DNA of 64,000 bases from UBA974 sp002292405. Its GTDB lineage: Bacteria > Bacteroidota > Bacteroidia > Flavobacteriales_D > Sanyastnellaceae. Of this stretch, positions 34,483 to 42,896 are shown one piece after another. The notes below the pieces were generated by a model that ran no database searches, had not been told where the DNA came from, and worked only from the letters and a program-made list of their open reading frames with translations. The DNA lies in NCBI GenBank assembly GCA_943842425.1, contig CALTBR010000001.1:124001-188000 (forward strand), in the 5' to 3' direction. Position numbers and translations under genes: made by a program. How positions within the stretch are numbered: position 1 is the stretch's first letter; every line of letters starts with the position of its first letter.

Positions 34483-34513
34483 TTGGAATTTACCGTAAAA
34501 ATAGCTATATTTG
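34483..34513 (+). promoter_or_regulatory. Bacteroidota-type promoter of GT5-like-DUF4270-glmS run
   Basis: TTG (34483-34485), 20-base spacer, TATATTTG (34506-34513): both elements and spacing match the Bacteroidota consensus. Expected initiation about 34518-34521, leaving a 25-base leader before the ATG at 34545, and excluding the in-frame upstream ATG at 34473. Confidence 0.8.
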
Positions 34514-34544
34514 TTGTACGTCCAATCTGAAGAGAGCAATAACT

Positions 34545-35369
34545 ATGAGCAAAAAACGAATTTTATACGTATCCCAGCACTTAGTTCCTTTCCTCCCAGA
34601 AACTCCGATGAGCTCGATATCTAGACATCTTCCTCAGGGAGCTAGTGACAAGGATAGGGAAATACGAGTGTTTATGCCACGGTTTGGAAAAATTAATGAG
34701 AGACGGCATCAACTTCATGAGGTGATTCGGCTTTCGGGGATGAATTTAAATATTGATGATGTTGATCATCCTTTAATTATTAAGGTTGCGTCAATCCCCA
34801 CTGCAAGAATGCAAGTATACTTCATCGATAACGATGATTTATTTAAGCGTAAGGCTGTTCTTTATGATTCTAATGATGAGTTGTTTAGCGACTCTGATGT
34901 TCGAGCTATTTTCTTTGTTCGTGGTGTTTTAGAAACTGTCAGAAAGCTTGGTTGGGCTCCCGATATTATCCATTGTCATGGATGGATGGCCAACCTTCTA
35001 CCTCTTTATCTGAAAAACAATTACAAAGACGATCCTTACTTCGCGAATAGCAAGATTGTTTGCAGCATCTATGATGAGGGGTTCGATGGTAAATTAGATC
35101 AAAGAATGGCGGAAAAAATTGTTCTTGATGGAATCCCATCTGATCAAGCAGAAACAATTAATCATCCTACCTTCAATAACATGAATGCTATCGCTATTGA
35201 AAATGCTGACGCAATTATAGTTGCTTCTGAAGATTTAGATGAAGAGACTCTCGATCAAATTAACGCCTCTGACGTTCCGGTTTTAAAATTTCCTGGAAAC
35301 GAGGGGTATCTCGCAGAGATAAACTCATTCTACGATGAGGTTATCGGTGTTGAAGCTGAGGTTATATAG
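34545..35369 (+). CDS. Starch/glycogen synthase N-terminal-domain protein, single domain
   Basis: 274 residues from the ATG at 34545, covering only the N-terminal Rossmann domain of a GT5 glycogen synthase: ILYVSQHLVPFLPETPMSSI at the start, VFMPRFG, VRGVLETVRKLGW, and PDIIHCHGWMANLLPLYLK. The ADP-glucose-binding K-x-G-G-L motif that normally follows the N-terminal strand is absent (ETPMSS instead), and the entire C-terminal catalytic domain is missing. It is therefore unlikely to polymerise glucose alone. Single-domain versions of this protein are, from memory, common in Bacteroidota beside panC and DUF4270. Function unknown. Confidence 0.82.
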   Translation: MSKKRILYVSQHLVPFLPETPMSSISRHLPQGASDKDREIRVFMPRFGKINERRHQLHEVIRLSGMNLNIDDVDHPLIIKVASIPTARMQVYFIDNDDLFKRKAVLYDSNDELFSDSDVRAIFFVRGVLETVRKLGWAPDIIHCHGWMANLLPLYLKNNYKDDPYFANSKIVCSIYDEGFDGKLDQRMAEKIVLDGIPSDQAETINHPTFNNMNAIAIENADAIIVASEDLDEETLDQINASDVPVLKFPGNEGYLAEINSFYDEVIGVEAEVI

Positions 35370-35396
35370 GGTTAATAAAAACATTCTCGACAATTT

Positions 35397-36764
35397 ATGA
35401 AGCATCTTTTTAGTGTCAAAATTGCGTTTTTATTATTTTTATGTTGCATTGTTCTTTTTACGGGATGCCTAAAGCCGGAATCTTCTATAGGATTGGGATT
35501 ACAGCCTGAAACCGATCTTCTTGACTTAGTCACTACAGACACGCTCACTCTTGAAATATTCACTGTTAGAGAGGACTCCCTTGAAACTGACGAGTTGAGT
35601 ACCGCTGTCTTGGGGCGTGTTTTCCAACCGAGAATAGGTTGGACTACTGCAGGTTTTGCAACTCAGTTGCGATTGAGCGCTCCGGGTGTAAACTTCGGAA
35701 CAAATCCCCAAGTTGATAGTCTTTTTCTCAGCTTGCGCTTCACAGGCGATACATATGGCCAACTCAACCCACAAAGTCTTCTGGTTCAACAATTGGCTGA
35801 TTCTATTTCTCTCGATTCAACTTATTACTCTAACTTTAACCCAGAAGTAACTCACGAAATCCTAAATGATGAGTTTCAAGGTGAAATTTCTCTAAACCCA
35901 TCAGATGATCTTATTATAGATGAGGATACGATCGTGTCTCAAATTAGGTTGAATCTTAAACCCGCATTAGGCCAATCAATTTTAAATCAAGACACCTCCG
36001 TTTTTAGCAACAATGAGTCTTGGTTAGACTTCTTCCCTGGGATAGTCGTGTCTACACAAGGAGATGGAGTAGGTGCTGCTGGCATAGATATCTCATCTGG
36101 ACTTAGCTTGATGAGACTACACTATCACAATGATACCGACACTTCTTTTTACGATTTTATTATCTCACCGCTTAGCGCGAGGGTAAATATGTTTTCTCAG
36201 GATTATGTCGCTGCACTGTCTAGTCTAAACTCACCCGTTAATGATTCTGTATTTGTAGACGGAAGCAGATCTCTTTACATTATGTCAGGCGCTGGGTTAA
36301 AGACACATCTAAAAATACCCTTCTTAGAGTCTATAAACGATTCTATCGCGGAATCGGGAGATACTGTATCCTTGGGTTGTGCGATTCAGAAAGCTGAGTT
36401 AATTTTTACGCTAGATGATTCTTATTTTGACTCAAGATATCCTCCTCAAGAGCAGCTTTATATTTTAACTGAAAATCCGGAAGGGAGTCCAATATCAACA
36501 GCTGATCAAATGAGTTTGGGGGTTAATATTGATGGGTATTATGATTCTCAAAACAAAAGTTATCGCTTTAACATCTCTAGAAGCATACAGCATCTCCTAA
36601 ATAGAAGTTCGGGGACTTATTACGGAAATTTTTCTCCAGAAAACCCCATCCCTCCATTTTATATCGTGTCAAGTAGAGCGGGGATTTCTATTCAAGGAGT
36701 CGTGTTAAATGGAACCAGTGTAGAAGAAAAGCGTCCACGTCTTGTAATTACTTACAGCCATTAG
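35397..36764 (+). CDS. DUF4270 lipoprotein
   Basis: A 455-residue predicted lipoprotein (FLLFLCCIVLFTGC, lipobox FTGC). Motifs of DUF4270: SSIGLGLQPETDLL after the Cys, TREDSLxTDELS-like (TVREDSLETDELSTAVLG), VDSLFLSLRFTGDTYG, and C-terminal RFNISRSIQHLL and RPRLVITYS. The family occurs in Bacteroidota, commonly between the GT5-like gene and glmS as here. It is probably a beta-rich outer-membrane or surface lipoprotein; role unknown. Gaps of 27 and 31 bases to its neighbours suggest one transcript. Confidence 0.9.
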   Translation: MKHLFSVKIAFLLFLCCIVLFTGCLKPESSIGLGLQPETDLLDLVTTDTLTLEIFTVREDSLETDELSTAVLGRVFQPRIGWTTAGFATQLRLSAPGVNFGTNPQVDSLFLSLRFTGDTYGQLNPQSLLVQQLADSISLDSTYYSNFNPEVTHEILNDEFQGEISLNPSDDLIIDEDTIVSQIRLNLKPALGQSILNQDTSVFSNNESWLDFFPGIVVSTQGDGVGAAGIDISSGLSLMRLHYHNDTDTSFYDFIISPLSARVNMFSQDYVAALSSLNSPVNDSVFVDGSRSLYIMSGAGLKTHLKIPFLESINDSIAESGDTVSLGCAIQKAELIFTLDDSYFDSRYPPQEQLYILTENPEGSPISTADQMSLGVNIDGYYDSQNKSYRFNISRSIQHLLNRSSGTYYGNFSPENPIPPFYIVSSRAGISIQGVVLNGTSVEEKRPRLVITYSH

Positions 36765-36795
36765 GTTAGTTTCGTAGAAATTTTAGCTGAAAAAT

Positions 36796-38655
36796 ATGTG
36801 TGGAATTGTAGCTTATATCGGACCCAAACCCGCCTTACCTATTGTAATTAATGGCCTTAAACGCCTTGAGTACCGAGGGTATGACAGCTCTGGTATAGCT
36901 CTTGTTGAGTCTGATGGAAATCGTGGCAATAAACTCGTAATAAAAAAAAAGAAAGGTAAAGTAAGTGATCTACTTGATCATATTGGTGAAGAAGCGTTTA
37001 CAAGCACCGTTGCTATTGGTCACACGCGTTGGGCAACACACGGTCCACCGAATGATATAAATGCTCATCCTCACAGAGCTGAATCAAACCGTATAGCTTT
37101 AGTTCACAATGGTATTATTGAGAATTATACCTTAATAAAAGAAACATTACACAATAGGGGACATGCCTTGCTAAGTGATACTGACTCTGAAGTTTTAGTT
37201 CACCTAATTGAAGAGGTTATGACCAATGGTGAACTGGAATTGTTTGATGCTGTTAGAGCAGCCTTAAATCAAGTTGTGGGCGCCTATGCCATTGTTGTCA
37301 TCGATAAGGATAATCCAACAAAATTAATCGCGGCTCGAAGGTCATCTCCTCTTGTAATAGGGTTGGGTGAGGATGGTGCTTATTATGCCGCCTCTGACGC
37401 TACACCAATAGTACCTTACACAAAAAATGTAGTTTACTTAAAAGATGAAGAAATTGCATCTTTAGAACTAGATAACGGTCTTCGAATAAAAACAATTTCA
37501 AACTTAAAGGTTACTCCTCAAGTACAGGCTTTAGAATTAGAGATTGAATCCCTCGAAAAAGGTGGTTATGACCATTTTATGCTCAAGGAAATCTTTGAGC
37601 AGCCGAGGTCTATTCGTGATTCATTGAGAGGCCGGATTGATTTGAAGAAAGGAAGGGTTAGAATCGCAGGGGTTGATGATCATTGGGAGAAATGGGAAAA
37701 TGCATCTCGTATTATTATACTGGCTTGTGGTACAAGCTGGCACGCTGGACTGGTTGCGGAATATTTATTTGAGGACTACACTCGTATACCTGTAGAGGTT
37801 GAATATGCTTCCGAATTTAGATATCGAAACCCTGTAATTAGAGAAGATGACATTGTGATCGCAATCTCACAAAGTGGTGAAACAGCAGACACCTTAGCCG
37901 CTATTAAAACCGCTAAGGACGCAGGAGCTCATATTTTCGGTTTGTGTAATGTCGTGGGTTCAAGTATAACGCGAGAAGCTCACAGTGGCGCATATACACA
38001 CGCAGGCCCAGAAATTGGTGTTGCATCCACCAAGGCTTTTACCTCTCAGATTGCTGTTTTAATGTTGATAGCTCTTCATGTTGGAGTTAAAAAGGGCCGG
38101 TTGCCAAGGGAGCGATTCTTAAGGTTAATCACAGAATTAAATGGAATTCCCGAATTAGTCGAATCTGTCCTTAAACAAGCTGATCTTATTTACGCATTCG
38201 CTAATGAATTTGCAGATTCAGCCAACGCTCTTTACTTAGGGAGGGGTTACCAATTCCCCGTCGCGCTTGAAGGAGCTCTTAAGCTAAAAGAAATTAGCTA
38301 CATACATGCTGAAGGCTATCCTGCAGCGGAAATGAAGCACGGACCTATAGCGCTAATTGATGAAAGCCTTCCTGTTATTTTTATCGCCCCAAAGGATGAT
38401 GTTTATGAAAAGGTTGTTAGTAATATTCAAGAAGTAAAAGCAAGAGGTGGTCGCTTAGTTGTGGTTGTTACTGAAGGTGACAAAGCGGCTTCCGCGCTTG
38501 CTGATTACGTGATAACCATTCCTGAATGTGATCCATCGCTTTCTCCATTGCTAACCTCTATTCCTCTTCAGCTGTTGAGTTATAAAATTGCTGTTTTACG
38601 TGGTTGTAATGTTGACCAGCCCAGAAATCTTGCAAAAAGCGTAACCGTAGAGTAG
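36796..38655 (+). CDS. glmS: Glutamine--fructose-6-phosphate aminotransferase
   Basis: Makes glucosamine-6-phosphate for peptidoglycan and LPS. The N-terminal class II amidotransferase domain starts MCGIVAYIGPKPALP with the nucleophile Cys2, and has LEYRGYDSSGIA and HTRWATHG. Two SIS domains follow: ACGTSWHAGLV, ISQSGETADT, EIGVASTKAFTSQ, and GRGYQFPVALEGALKLKE. It ends DQPRNLAKSVTVE, the canonical C-terminus. Length (619) is normal. No glmS ribozyme can fit in the 31 bases before it. Confidence 0.98.
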   Translation: MCGIVAYIGPKPALPIVINGLKRLEYRGYDSSGIALVESDGNRGNKLVIKKKKGKVSDLLDHIGEEAFTSTVAIGHTRWATHGPPNDINAHPHRAESNRIALVHNGIIENYTLIKETLHNRGHALLSDTDSEVLVHLIEEVMTNGELELFDAVRAALNQVVGAYAIVVIDKDNPTKLIAARRSSPLVIGLGEDGAYYAASDATPIVPYTKNVVYLKDEEIASLELDNGLRIKTISNLKVTPQVQALELEIESLEKGGYDHFMLKEIFEQPRSIRDSLRGRIDLKKGRVRIAGVDDHWEKWENASRIIILACGTSWHAGLVAEYLFEDYTRIPVEVEYASEFRYRNPVIREDDIVIAISQSGETADTLAAIKTAKDAGAHIFGLCNVVGSSITREAHSGAYTHAGPEIGVASTKAFTSQIAVLMLIALHVGVKKGRLPRERFLRLITELNGIPELVESVLKQADLIYAFANEFADSANALYLGRGYQFPVALEGALKLKEISYIHAEGYPAAEMKHGPIALIDESLPVIFIAPKDDVYEKVVSNIQEVKARGGRLVVVVTEGDKAASALADYVITIPECDPSLSPLLTSIPLQLLSYKIAVLRGCNVDQPRNLAKSVTVE

Positions 38656-38657
38656 GT

Positions 38658-38678
38658 AAATCTTTTTTTAGATTTTTT
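38658..38678 (+). terminator. Weak AT-rich terminator after glmS
   Basis: AAATCT (38658-38663) pairs with AGATTT (38670-38675), followed by TTT. The stem is short and A/T-rich, so this is tentative. The rest of the 196-base gap to 38851 shows repeated GTTAAT/TTAAC words but no gene. Confidence 0.3.
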
Positions 38679-38851
38679 AAATTGTTATCTAATATCATGA
38701 CGGTTGTTAATTTATTGAAAATCAGAAGTTAATGTGTTACTGACGCGTTATTAACAATATAAAAGTTAATGTTCAGAACGTTAAAATGGCTGATATTAAG
38801 AAAGTATTCACGTACTTGCGCTTTGAAATCTGAAACCTTAATATTTAGGAT

Positions 38852-39685
38852 ATGAAAAGACTAATGTTCACGCTGGCGATTTGTTCGCTAGTTTTCACAA
38901 GTGCTCAAGCGCAAAAACAGTTGGGTGGGGAGCACAACGTAGAGGTCAACCTCTCGCCATTTGGCAATAGCCCTATTGACGGAACTACAATTAAGTACCG
39001 TAATTTCTTAGATGATGATGCTGCTTTCCGAGTATCACTAACCGTAGGAACATCTTCTGATACATACGCTTTCTACCAAGAGGGTGAGATGTTAGGTGAC
39101 CCCGTTAGCCCACAGCTTAACTTAGAATCAGCTACAACCGTTTTCGGAATCGCTCCTGGTTACGAAATGCATTTTGACGGTACAGATAATCTGAGTCCTT
39201 ACTTCGGTGTTGAGGCTTACTACATGATGGGTAGCCGTTCTGATAAGATGGAGTTTTGGGGACCAAACGATCTTGATAACGTAGGTCAACCTGATGTTTA
39301 CATCGTATGGGATCTTACAAATAAGCAGTCATACAGCTCTATGGGTTTAAACCTTCTTTTCGGTGCTGACTACTACTTCTCTGACGCTATTTATGTTGGA
39401 TTTGAAGCTGGGATTGGATTCGGAATGTCGTCTTTCGGCAATCACGAAATTGGGACCAGTGACTTAACTGCGTTTAATATTCAGTTTAACGGTGCTTTTG
39501 ACCCAACTACAGCTGGTGCGGAAATTGCTGATAGTTTTGTAGGTGAGCTTCCTTTTAACGTTGTTGAGGGAGAAATCTTCTATGATTACTACGACCAATT
39601 ATATGTTGCTCCTAACCATGTTTCTAATACAACAATTGGAAATGTCTTCAATGGCGCACTTAGAGTAGGTTTCCTATTCGACTAA
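38852..39685 (+). CDS. Outer-membrane beta-barrel protein
   Basis: A 277-residue exported protein with signal peptide (MKRLMFTLAICSLVFTSAQA-Q) and a pattern of amphipathic strands: HNVEVNLSPFG, FRVSLTVGTSSD, GIAPGYEMHF, LSPYFGVEAYYM, LNLLFGADYYFSDAIYVGFEAGIGFG. It closes with ALRVGFLFD, an aromatic C-terminal residue typical of BAM substrates being Phe near the end. It belongs to the broad OmpA-like/OMP_b-brl barrel group. The ending with a strong terminator and the long untranslated leader suggest a highly expressed single gene. No specific role can be assigned. Confidence 0.8.
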   Translation: MKRLMFTLAICSLVFTSAQAQKQLGGEHNVEVNLSPFGNSPIDGTTIKYRNFLDDDAAFRVSLTVGTSSDTYAFYQEGEMLGDPVSPQLNLESATTVFGIAPGYEMHFDGTDNLSPYFGVEAYYMMGSRSDKMEFWGPNDLDNVGQPDVYIVWDLTNKQSYSSMGLNLLFGADYYFSDAIYVGFEAGIGFGMSSFGNHEIGTSDLTAFNIQFNGAFDPTTAGAEIADSFVGELPFNVVEGEIFYDYYDQLYVAPNHVSNTTIGNVFNGALRVGFLFD

Positions 39686-39708
39686 TTTTATAATTGTTTT
39701 TATTATTG

Positions 39709-39740
39709 AAAGGCATCCCATTAGGGGTGCCTTTTTTTAT
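39709..39740 (+). terminator. Intrinsic terminator after outer-membrane barrel gene
   Basis: An 11-bp stem (39709-39719 with 39724-39734, one G-T pair) with loop ATTA, followed by a T-rich run. Textbook rho-independent terminator; it lies between the barrel gene and the cyclase gene. Confidence 0.88.
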
Positions 39741-39752
39741 TATCTTGTCATT

Positions 39753-40529
39753 ATGGATTCATCTTTGAAAGTGAGTTTTTGTTGGTCTAATGTTAGCTAT
39801 AGTGTTGAGCAAACTCAACCTATAGATATCAGTATTCCTATTCGAGATCCCAGATTAGGTGAAGGACCTGCCGCCTGGTATGTGGGAAGACCTCGGTTTG
39901 ATGTTGTAGAGGGTGAAGGTTTTGTTGGGAGCGTTGCTAGAGGTGGGGCTGTTAACTTTACAAATGTTTCTTTCAACCCTCATGGTCACGGTACGCATAC
40001 TGAATGTTTGGGACATATTACTAAGGAAGCTGAATCTATTCATTGTATCCAATTGCCACTTCTTATTCCTTGTTTATTGCATACAGTCTCTCCCGCTAAT
40101 ATTCAAGGTGACTCAGTCGTAACAATTGAACATTTACCCGGTGGTGGCTTTACAGAGGAAAAATTGCCGAAAGCGATGATACTTCGTACACTCCCTAATG
40201 GAGAAAGTAAGAAAAGCAGGGATTGGGCTAACACGAATCCCACATATCTTCATTCTGATTTTACTGACAAACTTGTTGAAAGAGGGGTTGAACACCTGCT
40301 CGTCGATTTACCTTCTGTAGACAAAGAGATCGATGGGGGAGCTTTGTTAAGCCACAGAGCTTTTTTTAGGGTGCCTGAAGCTCCTCGAACGGAGGTTACG
40401 ATAACTGAGTTTGTTTTTATTCCCAATGAGGTTCAGGATGGCTTGTATGCCCTGAACTTACAACTAGCTCCTTTTGATCTTGACGCGTCCCCTAGCAGGC
40501 CTGTTATATACCCACTTTCGGTAATTTAA
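39753..40529 (+). CDS. Cyclase / kynurenine-formamidase-like metal hydrolase
   Basis: A 258-residue cyclase-family protein. The metal-binding motif usually written HxGTHxDxPxH is present as NPHGHGTHTECLGHI (about 74-88), with Glu in place of Asp, and a second signature is LVDLPSVDKEIDGGALLSH. Family members are kynurenine formamidases, isatin hydrolases and polyketide-like cyclases; nothing here decides which. No signal peptide. Its stop lies 26 bases inside the convergent histidine-kinase gene. Confidence 0.85.
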   Translation: MDSSLKVSFCWSNVSYSVEQTQPIDISIPIRDPRLGEGPAAWYVGRPRFDVVEGEGFVGSVARGGAVNFTNVSFNPHGHGTHTECLGHITKEAESIHCIQLPLLIPCLLHTVSPANIQGDSVVTIEHLPGGGFTEEKLPKAMILRTLPNGESKKSRDWANTNPTYLHSDFTDKLVERGVEHLLVDLPSVDKEIDGGALLSHRAFFRVPEAPRTEVTITEFVFIPNEVQDGLYALNLQLAPFDLDASPSRPVIYPLSVI

Positions 40530-41943
40530 CTGTAAAGACAGCTCCAGAGCCTTCTTCTGATTGAACAGACACCTCGCCATTTGTTTGCTCTACGATGCTC
40601 TTCACCATCGCTAAACCTAATCCCAATCCGTGGGTTTTAGTTGTAAACCTTGGCTCAAATATTCTCTCTAGTTTTTCTTTAGATATGCCTTGACCTTGGT
40701 CTGTTACTTTTACAATGGCGTATTTACTGTCATCTAAAATTTCGATTTTAACTAAGCTTTTAGAGCCTGCATCATAAAGTGAGTCTAACGCATTTGCAAT
40801 AAGATTGTTAAATACTCTAATCAGTCGGCTTAAGTCTCCCTCTACGAACAGGATTTTTGTTTTTACCTCAACTAAAACGTTTGAATCGCCATACAGACCA
40901 GCGGCATTATTTACCGCTTCGATTATGTCCACTTTGTTTATTTCCGCATCTCTTACAACCGCTAGAAGCGCAAAATCTTCTGCAATAGAAGACAAAACAT
41001 CGATTTGAGAAATTGCTGTTGATGTGAATTTCTTTATTCTTTGAGGAAAATCTTCAGCTTGATCATTCCAAGCTCTATCGAGTTGTTGAATCCCAAGCCT
41101 AAGGGGGGTTAGTGGGTTTTTTATCTCATGGGCTACTTGTTGAGCCATCTCTCTCCAAGCACCCTCCCTTTCATCTTTCGCTCTTGAAATGAGGCTTTCT
41201 CTTAGCTTCTCTAGAAGTGAATTATATTCTAAAACCAATGCGCCTATTTCATCTTTCCACTCATGCTCAACTGAGGAGCTATCGCTTAATGGGTCAACTT
41301 TTGACATTTCCAACTTCAATAAACCCAACGGCCGCACAATTGAACTCACAAGTAAATATGCAATAAACATCGCACCGATAAAAAGAAAGAAATATACTGG
41401 AGCCAAGCGGTCTAAAAAAGGACGGATTCCTCCCTGGTTAAGTGGTCGTGGTTTATATCGCGCATTTGCAATAAACAATGGTGAGTTCGTGTTATTGACT
41501 ACTAACCAATATACCCGAGTTACCTCATTCAACCCATCTCTCTCATTCACAACCACTCTATCGCCGAGCAACTTTAAGACAGAAGTAATCGAATCACTCA
41601 AAACGAGCTCTGGCTGTATCCTTTCTTCGGTAAAGGTTGCTGAGGTGGTGATTAAAACGCCATCTGGTCTATAAAGACTAAATACTAAACCGTGAACATC
41701 TGCCAATTCGCAAATGTGGTCTGTAAATAAAGTTGAAATGCTGTCTTTGGGTAAATCCCCTCCGTGCCTTGATATTACATATTCTATACTCCTTCCTAGA
41801 GCGGATTCTTTTCTTAAAAGTCTTTGGTCGTTATAGGCAATTTCTTGCTTTTTTGAATAGTCGTACGCAATTATCGCAGTAGATAGCAGCGACACAACGA
41901 CGACGACAAGCATCCCAAGAAAAATTCTTAATCTTAAACCCAT
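40504..41943 (-). CDS. NtrY-like sensor histidine kinase
   Basis: 479 residues: transmembrane helix 1 (about 7-27), a periplasmic sensor (about 28-185), transmembrane helix 2 (about 186-208), HAMP (about 208-262), HisKA with phospho-acceptor His272 in VAHEIKNPLTPLRLGIQQL, and an HATPase domain with NLIANALDSLYD, DQGQGI and GLGLGLAMVKSIVE. The AWREMAQQVAHEIKNPLTP form is characteristic of NtrY-type kinases. No response regulator is adjacent, so it is an orphan kinase here. Signal unknown. Confidence 0.93.
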   Translation of the reverse strand: MGLRLRIFLGMLVVVVVSLLSTAIIAYDYSKKQEIAYNDQRLLRKESALGRSIEYVISRHGGDLPKDSISTLFTDHICELADVHGLVFSLYRPDGVLITTSATFTEERIQPELVLSDSITSVLKLLGDRVVVNERDGLNEVTRVYWLVVNNTNSPLFIANARYKPRPLNQGGIRPFLDRLAPVYFFLFIGAMFIAYLLVSSIVRPLGLLKLEMSKVDPLSDSSSVEHEWKDEIGALVLEYNSLLEKLRESLISRAKDEREGAWREMAQQVAHEIKNPLTPLRLGIQQLDRAWNDQAEDFPQRIKKFTSTAISQIDVLSSIAEDFALLAVVRDAEINKVDIIEAVNNAAGLYGDSNVLVEVKTKILFVEGDLSRLIRVFNNLIANALDSLYDAGSKSLVKIEILDDSKYAIVKVTDQGQGISKEKLERIFEPRFTTKTHGLGLGLAMVKSIVEQTNGEVSVQSEEGSGAVFTVKLPKVGI

Positions 41944-41993
41944 TTGGGCAAGCTAACATCTAAAACCAAGCCAAAAAAATATTCAGTATGGTA

Positions 41994-42884
41994 TTATCCC
42001 CCAAGAGCTTCTGAACCCGCTACAATCTCGAGGATTTCTGTAGTAATCGACGCCTGACGAGCTTTGTTATAAGATATCTTTAATTCTTGTAATAAATCTC
42101 CTGCATTTTCTGTTGCTGAGTGCATCGCTGTCATCCTAGCGCCATGTTCTGCAGCGTTACTATCAAGAAGCGCTTTGTAGAGCTGAGTTTTTAATGCGTT
42201 AGGCAAAATGTTTTCAATTATTTCTTCGAGATTAGGCTCAAAAATATAATCATTTGAAGAAGCTGCCGCCTCTTCACTTTCAGTGCTTGAGTCTGAAATC
42301 GGCAAGAAACATTCTGTTATTGGTATCTGAACAGCCGCATTTTTAAATTGACTGTATGCAATTTGAACTGAGTCCCATTTCATTGAAATAAAACCATCCA
42401 TGATGTGTTGAGCTATTTCTGATGCACTTTCAAAATTAAGGTTGTCAAAAACAGTTAGCGAAGTATCTCCAAATCCTTCTGCAAAAGTGTGTCCATTTCT
42501 CTCTAAAACTTCAGTTGCTTTTTTACCTAGAGGAAGGACAACAACATTAGATCCGTTGCTCTTGTGCTCTAAAATTGCTGAATTCGCAACCTTAATAGAG
42601 TTGTTGTTAAATGCCCCGCAAAGACCTCTGTTTGAGGTAATAACGACTACTAGAGCGGTTTCTATTTTTCTTTCTTGAGAAAAGACCCCTTCCGAAGAAT
42701 TCAGTGTACTACTAACGTTCGTTATAATCTCTTGGATTTTTTCCGCATAAGGACGTATGCGAGTAATGGCATCCTGAGCTCGACGAAGTTTAGCCGCAGA
42801 AACCATTTTCATTGCTGACGTAATTTGCATCGTGTTCTGTACAGAACCGATACGCTCTCTTACTTCTTTTAATCCTCCAGCCAT
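41994..42884 (-). CDS. atpG: ATP synthase gamma subunit
   Basis: Central rotor shaft of F1. It starts AGGLKEVRERIGSVQNTMQI after Met and has ITSAMKMVSAAKLRRAQ, SNRGLCGAFN, and the C-terminal coiled-coil segment MTAMHSATENAGDLL...YNKARQASITTEILEIV. Length (296) is normal. Twelve bases follow the end of atpA. It is the last gene of the cluster; atpD and atpC do not follow. Confidence 0.97.
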   Translation of the reverse strand: MAGGLKEVRERIGSVQNTMQITSAMKMVSAAKLRRAQDAITRIRPYAEKIQEIITNVSSTLNSSEGVFSQERKIETALVVVITSNRGLCGAFNNNSIKVANSAILEHKSNGSNVVVLPLGKKATEVLERNGHTFAEGFGDTSLTVFDNLNFESASEIAQHIMDGFISMKWDSVQIAYSQFKNAAVQIPITECFLPISDSSTESEEAAASSNDYIFEPNLEEIIENILPNALKTQLYKALLDSNAAEHGARMTAMHSATENAGDLLQELKISYNKARQASITTEILEIVAGSEALGG

Positions 42885-42896
42885 AGTACTTCTAGA

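Noticed and set aside
36765..36795. glmS ribozyme upstream of glmS
   Set aside because: The gap is only 31 bases and follows DUF4270 directly; a ribozyme cannot fit.
38656..38851. Small RNA or small gene between glmS and the barrel gene
   Set aside because: AT-rich with recurring GTTAAT words but no open frame with family likeness and no strong structure; probably leader and promoter.
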